A stretch of 64,000 nt of DNA from Aeromonas aquatica (GCF_000764655.1 NZ_JRGL01000092.1:1-64000), one strand, 5' to 3'. Shown: positions 1 to 10,190, counted from the first letter of the stretch. Translations and numbers: made by a program. Notes: generated from the letters alone by a model not told the origin.

Positions 1-1
1 C

Positions 2-217
2 GCCGAGAGTAATGCGCGTCAGCTGCGTGGTGAAGGGGATGCCGAAGCCGCCAGGATCTATGCCGACAGCTACAAGAAAGACCCCGAGTTTTTCAGCTTC
101 GTGCGTAGCATGGAGGCCTATCGCAAGAGCTTCGCCGGTGGCAACGACCTCATGGTCCTGAAGCCGGACAGCGAGTTCTTCCGTTACCTCAAGTCTCCTC
201 ACGGCGACAAGCAGTAA
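2..217 (+). CDS. hflC: HflC protease modulator, C-terminal part
   Basis: The window opens inside this gene; 71 codons and a TAA stop remain. The fragment has the HflC C-terminal pattern (LRGEGDAEAARIYADSY, then DPEFFSFVRSMEAYRKSF and DSEFFRYLKSP). HflC is an SPFH/band-7 inner-membrane protein whose domain faces the periplasm; with HflK it surrounds the FtsH protease and modulates its activity. The upstream hflK would lie outside the window. Two terminator hairpins follow the stop, so this is the end of the hflKC unit. The start cannot be seen. Confidence 0.93.
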   Translation, partial: AESNARQLRGEGDAEAARIYADSYKKDPEFFSFVRSMEAYRKSFAGGNDLMVLKPDSEFFRYLKSPHGDKQ

Positions 218-238
218 CAAGCCAAGCGGTAAGAGCGA

Positions 239-264
239 AGGGCCTGAATATTCAGGCCCTTCTT
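239..264 (+). terminator. Intrinsic terminator after hflC
   Basis: A perfect inverted repeat with arms AGGGCCTGAA and TTCAGGCCCT is followed by a short T-rich tract. It lies 21 bp after the hflC stop. Confidence 0.75.
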
Positions 265-278
265 GCATGAGGACAGAG

Positions 279-307
279 AGCCACCTGCCGAGGCGGGTGG
301 CTTTTTT
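279..307 (+). terminator. Second hairpin terminator before the yjeT-like gene
   Basis: Arms AGCCACC and GGTGGCT enclose a GC loop and are followed by six T residues. It is in tandem with the preceding hairpin. The T run is only about 17 bp upstream of the next start codon, so that gene needs read-through or a promoter embedded here. Confidence 0.7.
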
Positions 308-323
308 CATGGGAGGAGACAGG

Positions 324-512
324 ATGCTGACATCCATCCTTATGGGATTGGGGCTGCTGTTGCTGTTTGAAGGCTTAGGGCCGCTGCTGATGCCGAGAGC
401 CTGGCAGCAGATGCTGCGGCTGATGAGCGATCAGCCACCCGAGTCGTTGCGCCGTATCGGTGGCTGCCTGGTGGTGGCGGGCGCCCTTATCCTCTGGGCG
501 TTGGCTCACTGA
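324..512 (+). CDS. YjeT-like DUF2065 inner-membrane protein
   Basis: A 62-aa protein beginning MLTSILMGLG. It has two hydrophobic segments (about residues 3-21 and 45-60) around the conserved LFEGLGPLLMP and LRRIGG motifs, typical of the DUF2065/YjeT family found next to hflC in many gammaproteobacteria. The start at 324 is preferred over upstream in-frame ATGs at 267 and 309 because GGAGGA lies about 7 bp before it and because family members are 60-65 aa. Function is unknown; the hflKC linkage is the only clue. Confidence 0.8.
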   Translation: MLTSILMGLGLLLLFEGLGPLLMPRAWQQMLRLMSDQPPESLRRIGGCLVVAGALILWALAH

Positions 513-570
513 GCGGTGTGGGTACTGTCTGGCGATAGTGCCGCTTGGTGCAGATCAAAGGCGCAGATCA

Positions 571-596
571 AAAAAGAGGCCCTAGGGCCTCTTTTT
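571..596. terminator. Bidirectional terminator between yjeT-like gene and ispB
   Basis: The palindrome AAGAGGCCCTAGGGCCTCTT is flanked by A and T runs, so it can end both the rightward yjeT-like gene and the leftward ispB. Confidence 0.85.
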
Positions 597-616
597 CATG
601 GATGCAGATGGCCCGA

Positions 617-1588
617 TCAGGCGCTGCGTTGTACCGCCATCTCGGCCAGGGTGGCCAGCGCCTGCTTGTGTTCGGAGTCGGGCAGGATGGCGAGGGCGGC
701 AATCGCCTTGTCGGCCTCTTCCCGGGCGCGCTGGCGGGAGTACTCGAGGGCACCGGTGCTGTCCAGGATGGCCAGGATCCGGTCGAGGTGGTCCATGCCG
801 TTGCGATGCTCGATGGCATCGCGGATGAGTTGACGCTCTTCGGCTGAGCCCACCGCCATGGCCCGCAGCAGCGGCAGGGTCGGCTTGCCCTCGGCCAGAT
901 CGTCGCCGACGTTCTTGCCCATCTCATCGCTCTGGGAGCAGTAGTCCATGACGTCGTCGATGATCTGGAAGGCGGTGCCCAGATACTTGCCGTAATTCGT
1001 CATGGCCTGCTCGACGGACGCGGGCTGATGGGTCAGCACGGCGGCGAGTCGGGTGGCTGCTTCGAACAGCTTGGCGGTCTTGCAGTAGATGACCGTCATG
1101 TAGCTCTGTTCCGTGGTGTCCGGATCGTTGCAGTTCATCAGCTGCAACACTTCCCCCTCGGCGATGGTGTTGGTGGCATCCGACAGGATTTCCATCACCT
1201 TCAGGTTGGAGAGCTCGCTCATCATCTGGAAGGAGCGGCTGTAGAGGTAGTCACCGACCAGCACGCTGGCGGCATTGCCAAACAGCGCATTGGCGGTCTC
1301 TCGGCCGCGGCGCAGGTCGGATTCGTCGACAACGTCGTCGTGCAGCAGGGTGGAGGTGTGGATAAATTCGATGATGGCGGCCAGTTTCAGGTGATCTTCA
1401 CCTTCATAACCCAGTGCGCGGGCGGCCATGACTGTCAGCATGGGGCGCATCCGTTTTCCGCCTGCACTGACAATGTAGAAACCCAGCTGATTGATCAGGC
1501 TGACATCGGACTGGAGTCTCGCCAGGATCAGTTCATTGACCGCCGTCATGTCGGCGGCACAGAGCGCACGGATAGTCTGTTGGTCCAT
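617..1588 (-). CDS. ispB: Octaprenyl diphosphate synthase
   Basis: A 323-aa trans-polyprenyl synthase that builds the side chain of ubiquinone/menaquinone by adding isopentenyl diphosphate to an allylic primer. The first aspartate-rich motif is seen at residues 84-95 (DDVVDESDLRRG) and the second at 211-215 (DDVMD); these bind Mg-diphosphate. GGKRMRP near residue 43 is the usual isopentenyl-diphosphate site. Its position divergent from rplU-rpmA is the standard gammaproteobacterial arrangement and separates it from ispA-type farnesyl synthases. Length is normal for IspB. Confidence 0.96.
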   Translation of the reverse strand: MDQQTIRALCAADMTAVNELILARLQSDVSLINQLGFYIVSAGGKRMRPMLTVMAARALGYEGEDHLKLAAIIEFIHTSTLLHDDVVDESDLRRGRETANALFGNAASVLVGDYLYSRSFQMMSELSNLKVMEILSDATNTIAEGEVLQLMNCNDPDTTEQSYMTVIYCKTAKLFEAATRLAAVLTHQPASVEQAMTNYGKYLGTAFQIIDDVMDYCSQSDEMGKNVGDDLAEGKPTLPLLRAMAVGSAEERQLIRDAIEHRNGMDHLDRILAILDSTGALEYSRQRAREEADKAIAALAILPDSEHKQALATLAEMAVQRSA

Positions 1589-1728
1589 AAGTCTCGTAAC
1601 GTGACGGCAGCAATTACTGCGTTTTTAGCAATGGCGGGGATTCTACACGATTTCACAATGGGTTACAGTTAAGCGTTTATTCACGGCGGCGGATATGCGC
1701 ACAAAGTAAACTTTTTGCTAATTTGGCC

Positions 1729-1757
1729 TTGCCTGAGCAGATCGATTTGCGTAGAAT
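1729..1757 (+). promoter_or_regulatory. Sigma-70 promoter for rplU-rpmA
   Basis: TTGCCT (1729-1734), a 17-bp spacer and TAGAAT (1752-1757) lie about 75 bp before the rplU start. The leader downstream carries a stem-loop at 1784-1812. Confidence 0.65.
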
Positions 1758-1783
1758 GCCGGCCCATTGTTATAGGTTTTTGC

Positions 1784-1812
1784 GCGTGTCTAGCCTTGAG
1801 CAAAAGACACGC
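1784..1812 (+). promoter_or_regulatory. Stem-loop in the rplU leader
   Basis: Arms GCGTGTCT and AGACACGC are separated by 13 nt and lie 18 bp before the rplU ATG. Its place in a ribosomal-protein leader suggests a translational control element, but no known L21 leader motif could be assigned. Confidence 0.4.
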
Positions 1813-1830
1813 CTTTACGGAGTTAATCAA

Positions 1831-2142
1831 ATGTACGCGGTATTCCAAAGCGGCGGAAAACAACACCGTGTGGCCGAAGGTCAAATCGTTCGTCTGGAAA
1901 AGCTGAACGTTGAGACTGGCGCTACTATCGACTTCAACGAAGTTCTGATGGTTGCTGCAGGCGACACTTTTAAAGTAGGTGCTCCTTTCGTTGAAGGTGG
2001 CAAGGTTATTGCTGAAGTTGTGGCTCACGGCCGTGGCGAGAAAGTGACTATCGTCAAGTTCCGTCGTCGTAAGCACCATCGCAAGCAAGCTGGCCACCGT
2101 CAGTGGTTCACTGAAGTCAAAATCACTGGCATCAGCGCTTAA
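1831..2142 (+). CDS. rplU: 50S ribosomal protein L21
   Basis: A 103-aa protein beginning [14 protein letters not shown], the invariant L21 N-terminus. The basic stretch [17 protein letters not shown] near residues 77-93 contacts 23S rRNA. The reading frame stays open upstream to 1723, but the family N-terminus and a GGAG about 8 bp upstream fix the start at 1831. It is followed after 19 bp by rpmA, the usual two-gene operon. Confidence 0.98.
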   Translation: MYAVFQSGGKQHRVAEGQIVRLEKLNVETGATIDFNEVLMVAAGDTFKVGAPFVEGGKVIAEVVAHGRGEKVTIVKFRRRKHHRKQAGHRQWFTEVKITGISA

Positions 2143-2161
2143 TTCGAGAGGAATCTGAAAA

Positions 2162-2419
2162 ATGGCACATAAGAAAGCTGGCGGTTCATCCCGCAACGGT
2201 CGCGACTCAGAAGCCAAACGCCTCGGCGTCAAGCGCTTCGGCGGCGAAACTGTACTGGCAGGCAGCATCATCGTTCGTCAGCGTGGCACCAAGTTCCACC
2301 CTGGCACCAACGTTGGCCTGGGTACCGACCACACTCTGTTCGCTACCGCGACCGGTAAAGTGTTGTTCGAAGTTAAAGGTCCGCAGAATCGTAAGTACGT
2401 CAGCATCGTTGCTGAGTAA
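2162..2419 (+). CDS. rpmA: 50S ribosomal protein L27
   Basis: An 85-aa protein beginning [16 protein letters not shown], the L27 signature. Its flexible N-terminus reaches toward the peptidyl-transferase centre. A strong Shine-Dalgarno (GAGAGGAA) precedes the ATG. It is the second gene of the rplU-rpmA operon, which ends at an intrinsic terminator 21 bp after the stop. cgtA follows with its own upstream region. No N-terminal extension of the Firmicute type is present. Confidence 0.98.
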   Translation: MAHKKAGGSSRNGRDSEAKRLGVKRFGGETVLAGSIIVRQRGTKFHPGTNVGLGTDHTLFATATGKVLFEVKGPQNRKYVSIVAE

Positions 2420-2440
2420 TTACGGACCGCAAGGATCCGA

Positions 2441-2469
2441 AGCCCCGCCAACCTGGCGGGGCTTTTGTT
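2441..2469 (+). terminator. Terminator of rplU-rpmA
   Basis: AGCCCCGCCA and TGGCGGGGCT form a 10-bp stem with a 3-nt loop, followed by a T-rich tail. Confidence 0.9.
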
Positions 2470-2564
2470 TTTCTGATGAGTTTGACGAAAAAACGGCACG
2501 CGGATGAGCCGGCGTAGACGGGCCCATCGGCCAGATGCGTCTCGCCCGCAGGGGTCTGTACCAC

Positions 2565-2570
2565 TATAAT
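2565..2570 (+). promoter_or_regulatory. Possible -10 element for cgtA
   Basis: A perfect TATAAT lies 38 bp before the cgtA ATG. No good -35 is visible at 16-18 bp spacing, so this is tentative. Confidence 0.35.
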
Positions 2571-2599
2571 TGCGTATCGGTTTTTCGAATTAAGGGTGA

Positions 2600-3814
<1,215 letters not shown>

Positions 3815-3860
3815 TAGTCCTGCCTGAGCGGTGCGGCTTTCGAGCCCATCCCTGAGAGAA

Positions 3861-3892
3861 ACCGGAGCCTGGCAACAGGCTCCGGTTTTTTT
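3861..3892 (+). terminator. Terminator of cgtA
   Basis: ACCGGAGCCTG and CAGGCTCCGGT form an 11-bp stem followed by seven T residues. The next 180 bp to the convergent gene show nothing recognisable. Confidence 0.92.
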
Positions 3893-4071
3893 ATGGCGAA
3901 TTAGTGGTTAAATCTGCCGGAAGCGCCAGCTGTGGATGGTTTCACCGCCTGGCTAGGGGATGGCAGCGTCGGCATCCTGCTCAGAAAGCAATATGCAGGC
4001 ATCCATACCCCCAGTGGGAAGTGGCTGCCAGAGTCAGCCCATCCCAAACAGCCAATCAAGCCACAACACTG

Positions 4072-6972
4072 CTAGCCTGCCTTGTGAGCCGCCTTGCTGC
4101 CGCGCAGTTCCTCTTCATCGACCTTGTCCAGCTGCTCCGGCGCCAGGAAACGCAGGGCATAATCCCGCCAGACTCCGCTGGTGACGAACAGGTCAAACAG
4201 CGCCGGATCCAGGTGCTGTTCCTGCACCATGTGCCGCATGATGGTCAGGGATTGGGAGACCGTCTTGCCCGACTTGTAGGGGCGATCGCTCGCGGTCAGC
4301 GCCTCGAAGATGTCGGCGATGGCCATGATGCGGGCGGGAATGCTCATCTGCTCACCCAGCAGCTGGCGTGGATAGCCCTTGCCATTCATCCGCTCGTGAT
4401 GGCCCCCTGCGATCTCGGGCACCTTGCGCAGGTGGCGGGGGAAGGGGAGCCGCTCCAGCATGCGGATGGTCTGGATGATGTGATCGTTGATCTTGTAGCG
4501 CTCCTCCTCGGTGAGGGTGCCACGGCCGATGGCGAGGTTGTAATGCTCCCCCCGGTTGTAGAGATGGGTGGGGACCTTGACCTTGAAGCCCCAGGGATTG
4601 TGGTCGGTCAGGTTGTCGTGGTCTGGCCGGGGGACCAGGTGCTGCGGCTTGTCGGCCAGCAGTGGCTCGAGGCAGGGCAGCGGAGCCGCCTCGCCGGGAT
4701 GGCGCCTGAGCTCCTCCGGGCTGACGCCGAGGCGATCATCCAGGGTGCGCAGCCAGGTGCGGCTGGCGATGGCATCGAGCCGCGCCAGTTTTTCCGGTGC
4801 CATCCACTCGCCCCCCAGGTTGCACTCGGCGACGAAGGCGAACTCCTGATCCAGCATCTGCCAGGTCGGGGCCACGGCCTCGAGGGCTGCCTGCTGCTCG
4901 GAGGCGGGCTGCCGGGCCGCCAGCGCTTCTATATGGGCATCGCGCTTGAGCACCTCGAAGCGGGTGCGGATCTCGTGGATCCTGTCGTAGATGGTCTCCA
5001 GCTTGGTGGCCTTGTCCACCACGAACTCAGGTGTGGTGACCTTGCCGCAGTCGTGCAGCCAGCTCGCGATATGGATAGCCTCCCACTCCTCGTCGCTGAG
5101 GGTGAAGTCGCCAAAGGGGCCCTGCTGCTGGGCGCAGGCCGCCTCCGTCAGCATACGGGTCAGTTCGGGCACGCGCTGGCAGTGACCTCCGGTGTAGGGG
5201 CTCTTGGCGTCGATGGCGCCGGCGATGAGCTCGATGAAGGCCTCCAGCAACTGCTTTTGCTCCTCCAGCAGGCGCTGATTCTCGATGGCGGAGGCGGACA
5301 TGCCCGCCAGCGCCTCTATGAGGCTGATACGCGATGCCAGCTCTCGTGGTGCGCAGTCCGGCAGGATCAGCAACAGGCAGCCGATCAACTCCTGGCGGTG
5401 GTTGTAGAGGGGCTCGGCCAGCAACTGGCGGGGGCCGGGGAAGGGGCCCCAGTCGGCGAGGTAGTGCGACCACTGCTCGGCATTGAGGGGCAGGCTGAGC
5501 CGCTCGGAATGATAGAGGCCGCCGAGCAGGGACTCCTGCCAGTGCACCCGCTCACAATCCAGGGGCTGCCGTTGCCAGATGGCCTGAACCGCCTTCATCT
5601 GCTTGTCCTGAGCCAGATAGAGGCAGCCGCCCTCCGCCTGGGCCGCCGCCACCGTCTCGTGCAGTATGCGGCTGAGCAGGGAATCGAAGCGGTGCTCCGC
5701 CGCCAGCGCCAGACCCATGCTCATGAAGTTGCCCAGGGTCAGCCGCATGCTGGACATGGCGCGGGCGAGATCGTCTATCTCGCGGATCGCCGAGTCCGGC
5801 CGCTCGCTCTCGCCGAAGTCGAAGTGCTGGATCCGCTCGGCCTCTTGCGTCAGTGCCAGCAAGGGGGCGGCGGTGCGCCTCGCCACCAGCCAGATGACGG
5901 GCAGCAGCAGCAGCAGGCCGGCCAGGGCCCAGGCCAGGTTGCGCAGGGCGTCGTGGCGGGCCGGTGCGGTGAGCACGTCCGCCGGCACCAGCAGGGCCAG
6001 GTAGAAGGGGGAACTCTCGTCAAGGGAGGAGAGGTTGACCAGCCAGTCGCTGCCATCCTTGGCGGCCAGGGTCAGCTCGGTCGGCGCGTGCAGCAGGGTG
6101 GGTCTGGATGCCATCTCCTGCTGCAGCTTGGCCAGTATGGGGTGCTTGAGCGCCGACAGCATGGGCAGGCGACTCAGCTGTTCGAAGCTGGGCAGCCGCT
6201 TGGGATCCGTCGCCAGCAGGGTACCGAACTCGTCGAACAGCACCAGCTGGCAGTGGCTGGGCAGGGGCAGCTCGCCGATGAGGGAGGAGAGCCCCTCCAC
6301 GCCGGCATCCAGTCCTATCACCGCCCGGCGATCGTCGCTCTCCACCGCCAGCGTCATGCCCGGCTCCTTGGTGGTGAAGAAGAGATAGGGGTGGGTCACT
6401 ATGATGCCCGTACCCCAGCGAGCCTCCTTGTACCAGCCGCGGTCGCGGGGATCGAATTGGTAGTCCGGCATGGGCCGCCGCTCCAGCAGCCGCAGGCGCT
6501 GGTTGAAATAGAGGAACTCTCCCCGGCCCTGACTCAGGCTCTGCACCAGCAGATAACTGGTGGGAGGAGCCTGCTCCAGCCGCTCCTTGGCCCGCTCGGT
6601 CAACTTGCGTACCAGGAAGAAGTCGCCGTTCTCGTAACCGGCATAGATGGCGCCATAGCTGGCGCTGTTGGCCAGCACCTCGGCCAGCTGGGGTAGATAG
6701 CCGAGGCGGGACTCCAGGCTGGTCATGGCGGCCAGCTGGCCACTGCGCAGCAGGCTCAGGGACATGCGGGCCGGGCGCTGGTTCAGCTTGATGGCGAGCG
6801 CCAGCTGTTCCCTGTACTGCTGGAAGTTTTGCCGTTCGTGCTCCAGCCCCTGCTGCATGCCCTGTTGAAACTGCAGCATGATGAGGGCGCCCCCCAGCAC
6901 GGAGAACAGCAGTATGAAGAGGGTGGCAATGTGTACGTAAAAGGGCTTGCTGCCGAGGCTTGCTTTTGTCAT
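4072..6972 (-). CDS. Membrane HD-GYP c-di-GMP phosphodiesterase with periplasmic sensor
   Basis: A 966-aa predicted inner-membrane protein. One TM helix lies at about 14-35, a Cache-like periplasmic region at about 40-335 and a second TM at about 345-364. A short HAMP-like linker, a GAF-like region (about 420-565) and an HD-GYP domain (about 580-945) follow. HD-GYP residues visible are SWLHDCGK (H640, D641), HHER and NGKGYP. The gap between the HD and GYP parts is unusually long, about 200 residues, because of an insert. HD-GYP enzymes hydrolyse c-di-GMP to pGpG or GMP, so it should lower c-di-GMP when a periplasmic ligand is sensed. The ligand is unknown. It appears to be a single-gene unit. 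Confidence 0.88.
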   Translation of the reverse strand: MTKASLGSKPFYVHIATLFILLFSVLGGALIMLQFQQGMQQGLEHERQNFQQYREQLALAIKLNQRPARMSLSLLRSGQLAAMTSLESRLGYLPQLAEVLANSASYGAIYAGYENGDFFLVRKLTERAKERLEQAPPTSYLLVQSLSQGRGEFLYFNQRLRLLERRPMPDYQFDPRDRGWYKEARWGTGIIVTHPYLFFTTKEPGMTLAVESDDRRAVIGLDAGVEGLSSLIGELPLPSHCQLVLFDEFGTLLATDPKRLPSFEQLSRLPMLSALKHPILAKLQQEMASRPTLLHAPTELTLAAKDGSDWLVNLSSLDESSPFYLALLVPADVLTAPARHDALRNLAWALAGLLLLLPVIWLVARRTAAPLLALTQEAERIQHFDFGESERPDSAIREIDDLARAMSSMRLTLGNFMSMGLALAAEHRFDSLLSRILHETVAAAQAEGGCLYLAQDKQMKAVQAIWQRQPLDCERVHWQESLLGGLYHSERLSLPLNAEQWSHYLADWGPFPGPRQLLAEPLYNHRQELIGCLLLILPDCAPRELASRISLIEALAGMSASAIENQRLLEEQKQLLEAFIELIAGAIDAKSPYTGGHCQRVPELTRMLTEAACAQQQGPFGDFTLSDEEWEAIHIASWLHDCGKVTTPEFVVDKATKLETIYDRIHEIRTRFEVLKRDAHIEALAARQPASEQQAALEAVAPTWQMLDQEFAFVAECNLGGEWMAPEKLARLDAIASRTWLRTLDDRLGVSPEELRRHPGEAAPLPCLEPLLADKPQHLVPRPDHDNLTDHNPWGFKVKVPTHLYNRGEHYNLAIGRGTLTEEERYKINDHIIQTIRMLERLPFPRHLRKVPEIAGGHHERMNGKGYPRQLLGEQMSIPARIMAIADIFEALTASDRPYKSGKTVSQSLTIMRHMVQEQHLDPALFDLFVTSGVWRDYALRFLAPEQLDKVDEEELRGSKAAHKAG

Positions 6973-7242
6973 GGACCTATCCTTGTCCTACGGGCGCTCC
7001 CCGCGATGATCAGCTAACAGTGTGCTCGCAAGATGACAAAAAACACAGCCATCTGGCGGGAATATCAGAGAAAAAGCAGACCCTTTCGAGGATCTTCAAG
7101 ATTTAAGCTGGCGGTGGCCGGATTCGTTTCTCCGGGAGCCGGTGACCCCAGTATCTCTCCATGGGCGGGCAGCGTGATTCATTCAGATATCTCGTGCTAC
7201 AGTGCCCGCTGATGAGTTGCCCGTGAATCAATGGAGTGTCCC

Positions 7243-8232
7243 ATGTCCGCCATCCCCTATTCCGTCCTCGATCTTGTACCTGTTCCCGAAGGCTCGGTCC
7301 CCGCCGAATCATTTCGCCACTCGCTGGATCTGGCCCGTCACGCCGAGCAGTGGGGCTACCACCGCTACTGGCTGGCGGAACACCACAACATGCCGGGCAT
7401 CGCCAGCGCCGCCACCTCGGTGCTCATCGGCCACTTGGCCGGTGGCACCAGCACCCTGCGGCTGGGGGCCGGCGGCATCATGTTGCCGAATCACTCGCCC
7501 CTGGTGATCGCCGAGCAGTTTGGCACCCTGGCGTCTCTCTATCCGGGCAGGATCGATCTGGGACTGGGGCGCGCCCCCGGCACCGATCAACGCACCATGC
7601 AGGCGCTGCGTCGTCAGCGCAGCGGCGAGGTGGACGACTTCCCGGCGGATGTACGGGAGCTGATACGCTACTTCGGCGACCAACCGGGCGCCGTGCAGGC
7701 GGTGCCCGGTCAGGGGCTGGAGGTGCCGGTCTGGCTGCTGGGGTCCAGTCTCTACAGCGCTCAGCTGGCCGCCGCCATGGGGTTGCCGTTCGGCTTTGCC
7801 TCCCACTTCGCGCCCGGCCTGCTGTTGCAGGCGCTGGAACTCTACCGCGCCCAGTTCCAGCCTTCCGCTCGCTGGCCGAAACCCTATGCGGTGGTCTGCA
7901 TCAACGTGGTAGCCGCCGACACCGAGCGCGAGGCCCGCTTCCTGTTCACCACCCTGCAGCAGCAGTTCCTGCGGCTCTATCGTGGCGATGCGGGCAAGTT
8001 GCCGCTACCGGTGCAGGAGCTGGGGGAGGAGTGGTCGCCGCGGGAACTGATGGCGATGGAGCAAACCTTGGCGCGCTCTCTGGTGGGAGACAGGGACAGG
8101 GTCCGTCACGGTTTGCAGGCATTGCTGGCGGAAACCGGCGCCGATGAGCTGATGTTCAACGGCCCAATCGTCTCTCATGAGGCCAGGCTGCGCTCGTTCG
8201 AGATCGCCGCCGAGCTGATGCAGAGCCTCTGA
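7243..8232 (+). CDS. LLM-class flavin-dependent oxidoreductase
   Basis: A 329-aa luciferase-like monooxygenase family protein (YhbW/MsnO8-like group), with the conserved [17 protein letters not shown] segment near the N-terminus, [16 protein letters not shown], and [14 protein letters not shown]. These enzymes use FMNH2 and O2 on diverse substrates; no substrate can be named. The start at 7243 is chosen over 7231 because GGAG lies 6 bp upstream and [11 protein letters not shown] matches the family N-terminus. It is flanked by 270 bp upstream with no clear promoter. Confidence 0.85.
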   Translation: MSAIPYSVLDLVPVPEGSVPAESFRHSLDLARHAEQWGYHRYWLAEHHNMPGIASAATSVLIGHLAGGTSTLRLGAGGIMLPNHSPLVIAEQFGTLASLYPGRIDLGLGRAPGTDQRTMQALRRQRSGEVDDFPADVRELIRYFGDQPGAVQAVPGQGLEVPVWLLGSSLYSAQLAAAMGLPFGFASHFAPGLLLQALELYRAQFQPSARWPKPYAVVCINVVAADTEREARFLFTTLQQQFLRLYRGDAGKLPLPVQELGEEWSPRELMAMEQTLARSLVGDRDRVRHGLQALLAETGADELMFNGPIVSHEARLRSFEIAAELMQSL

Positions 8233-8358
8233 ATCATGGGGCGAATGAGATTTAACGTGTTGATTTAACACGACAGTCAGGTTGATGTCAGGCCTTTGTC
8301 GTGTCGCCGAGCATCCGTCCGGCCCTATGCTGGTCCTGTCCAAAATCACAAGGAGCCG

Positions 8359-8847
8359 ATGATGATAGTCAGGAAATTGAGATTGCAGCGGGGTTGGTCA
8401 CAGGAGCAGTTGGCGACCCTGTCCGGTCTGAGTGTGCGCACCATACAGCGGATCGAGCAGGGGCAGCAACCCGGACTGGAATCCCTCAAGGCCCTGGCCT
8501 CCGTCTTTGAACTCGATGTGACTCAACTGCAGGAGAGCGAGATGAAAGGCAATGAGTTAGACAGCCAGAGAAGCGTGCATGTGGCGCGGGATGAACGGGA
8601 GGCGATGAAGTTTGTCGAGGGGCTCAAGGGCTTCTATGGTCACCTCACCAGCTATGTGCTGGTGATGACGGGCCTGTTTGTCATCAACTACCTGAGCAAC
8701 CCGGATTACATCTGGGCCTGGTGGCCCATGCTGGGTTGGGGATTGGGTCTGATGTCCCACGCCATCAATCTGTTCCAGCCGTTCAAGTTGTTCGGGCCGG
8801 AATGGGAGCGACGTCAGGTCGAGAAACGGCTGGGGCGCAAGCTGTAG
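8359..8847 (+). CDS. HTH-XRE regulator fused to a 2TM domain
   Basis: A 162-aa protein. Residues 1-60 are a classic XRE helix-turn-helix (RLQRGWSQEQLATLSGLSVRTIQRIEQG). The C-terminal half is a 2TM domain with two hydrophobic segments around SYVLVMTGLFVINYL and WWPMLGWGLGLMSHAINLF. The family pairs DNA binding with membrane anchoring; the signal is unknown. The start is fixed by AGGAG 4-7 bp before tandem ATGs. It ends at a strong bidirectional terminator and appears to stand alone. Confidence 0.85.
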   Translation: MMIVRKLRLQRGWSQEQLATLSGLSVRTIQRIEQGQQPGLESLKALASVFELDVTQLQESEMKGNELDSQRSVHVARDEREAMKFVEGLKGFYGHLTSYVLVMTGLFVINYLSNPDYIWAWWPMLGWGLGLMSHAINLFQPFKLFGPEWERRQVEKRLGRKL

Positions 8848-8869
8848 GCCAGGAGTGCATCCATAAGAA

Positions 8870-8897
8870 ACGGGCCCGGCATTGCCGGGCCCGTTTT
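8870..8897. terminator. Bidirectional terminator
   Basis: ACGGGCCCGGC and GCCGGGCCCGT form an 11-bp stem with a 3-nt loop and a T tail. It lies between the HTH-2TM gene and the convergent apaH. Confidence 0.9.
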
Positions 8898-8995
8898 ATT
8901 GTCCGCCTCTCCCTTCACCTGGCACGGGTAGAACCAGATCATCATCCGTCACCAAAGGGTGAGGTTGCTTGTCCTGCACCGGCTGCCGCGACGGC

Positions 8996-9817
8996 TTATT
9001 TGGCGTAAGCAGGGCAGGGGGTCGCTATCATGGCGTCGTCTTCATACCGCCACAGAGTGAGGCTATTGCCCCAGACGCAACCGGTATCCAGTCCCTTGAT
9101 GTCGTCCTTGCCGGTGGCGCCCATCAGCGCCGCCCAGTGGCCGAACACCAGAATGGGGTCATCCACATGGTGCTCCCGCTGCTCGAACCAGGGGCGCAGG
9201 CCAGGGGTGGACTCCGTGGGGCCCTTCTTGCACTTGAAGTCGAGTCGGCCATCGAAGTAGCAGAAGCGCATCCGGGTGAAGCTGTTGATGATGTAGCGGT
9301 AGCGCTCTATCCCCAGCAGATTTTCGTCCCAGCTATCGGGCTGGTCGCCATACATGTTGTGCAGCAGCCAGTTGTACTGATCGCCGCGCAGCAGCGTCTC
9401 CACCTCGCGGGCGCAGCTGCGTGCCGTGTGGGCATCCCAGGCCGGAGAGAGACCGGCGTGGATCATCATGATGGGCAGCTCAGGGTGCTCCGCCAGCAGG
9501 GGGCGGTGACGCAGCCACTCCAGCAGTTCGTCCCGATCCGGGGCCTCCATCAGGGCCTGCAGCTTGTCTTTCTTCTTGAGCGGTGCCACGCCGTGAGCCA
9601 CCGCCAGCAGGTGCAGATCGTGGTTGCCGAGCACGCTGACGGCCCGCTGTCCCAGGGATTTGACGAAACGCAGGGTATTGAGAGAGTCCGGACCGCGGGC
9701 GACGAGATCGCCGCACAGCCAGAGGGTGTCGTTATCGAAGTCGAACTCGGCGAGATCCAGCAGGCGGCGCAAGTCGTCGTAGCAGCCCTGGATATCACCG
9801 ACGAAACAGTTCGCCAT
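8996..9817 (-). CDS. apaH: Diadenosine tetraphosphatase (symmetrical)
   Basis: A 273-aa metallophosphatase that hydrolyses Ap4A to two ADP and also decaps Np4-RNAs. Motifs in order are GDIQGCYDDL at the N-terminus, LCGDLVARGPDS and LGNHDLHLL, and a C-terminal WAALMG with GLDTGCVWGNSLT. It is the last gene of the lptD-surA-pdxA-rsmA-apaG-apaH operon, 6 bp after apaG. Length is as in E. coli. Nothing is unusual. Confidence 0.97.
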   Translation of the reverse strand: MANCFVGDIQGCYDDLRRLLDLAEFDFDNDTLWLCGDLVARGPDSLNTLRFVKSLGQRAVSVLGNHDLHLLAVAHGVAPLKKKDKLQALMEAPDRDELLEWLRHRPLLAEHPELPIMMIHAGLSPAWDAHTARSCAREVETLLRGDQYNWLLHNMYGDQPDSWDENLLGIERYRYIINSFTRMRFCYFDGRLDFKCKKGPTESTPGLRPWFEQREHHVDDPILVFGHWAALMGATGKDDIKGLDTGCVWGNSLTLWRYEDDAMIATPCPAYAK

Positions 9818-9823
9818 GAAACC

Positions 9824-10186
9824 TCAGTTGATAATGTTGGGAATGGCCAGCGTGAAGGGCGCTATGGGGGCTTCAAATTGCTGCCCCGACTCATCTTGCA
9901 GGATGTAGCTGCCTTCCATCACGCCGAACGGAGTGGCGAGGGGAACGCCACTCTGGTAGCTGAAGGTCTCACCGGGAGCGATCAAGGGCTGTTCGCCGAC
10001 CACGCCGGGGCCTTCCACTTCCTGCATCTTGCCATTGGCATCGGTGATGAGCCAGCGTCGATGCAGCAGCTGTACCGTCCCCGGTCCCAGATTCTCTATC
10101 TCGATGAGATAGAGAAAATGGTAAGGATCCTCGGTGCCTGCCACATAACTGGGATGGGGGCGGATCAGTATCCGGGGATGTGCCAT
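9824..10186 (-). CDS. apaG: ApaG (CorD) protein
   Basis: A 120-aa single-domain protein of the ApaG/CorD family with a fibronectin-like fold. Conserved stretches are YLIEIENLG, LLHRRWLITDANG and YQSGVPLATPFGVMEGSY. It is linked to Co2+ resistance and Mg2+ efflux phenotypes in enterobacteria, but the biochemical role is unsettled. It sits 4 bp after rsmA and 6 bp before apaH, so it is translated within the operon. Confidence 0.96.
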   Translation of the reverse strand: MAHPRILIRPHPSYVAGTEDPYHFLYLIEIENLGPGTVQLLHRRWLITDANGKMQEVEGPGVVGEQPLIAPGETFSYQSGVPLATPFGVMEGSYILQDESGQQFEAPIAPFTLAIPNIIN

Positions 10187-10190
10187 GGGA

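Noticed and set aside
3904-6696. A 930-codon open frame on the plus strand opposite the HD-GYP gene
   Set aside because: It is an antisense shadow of a high-GC gene; the product is Gln/Leu/Gly-rich with no domain, and the minus-strand gene has clear motifs.
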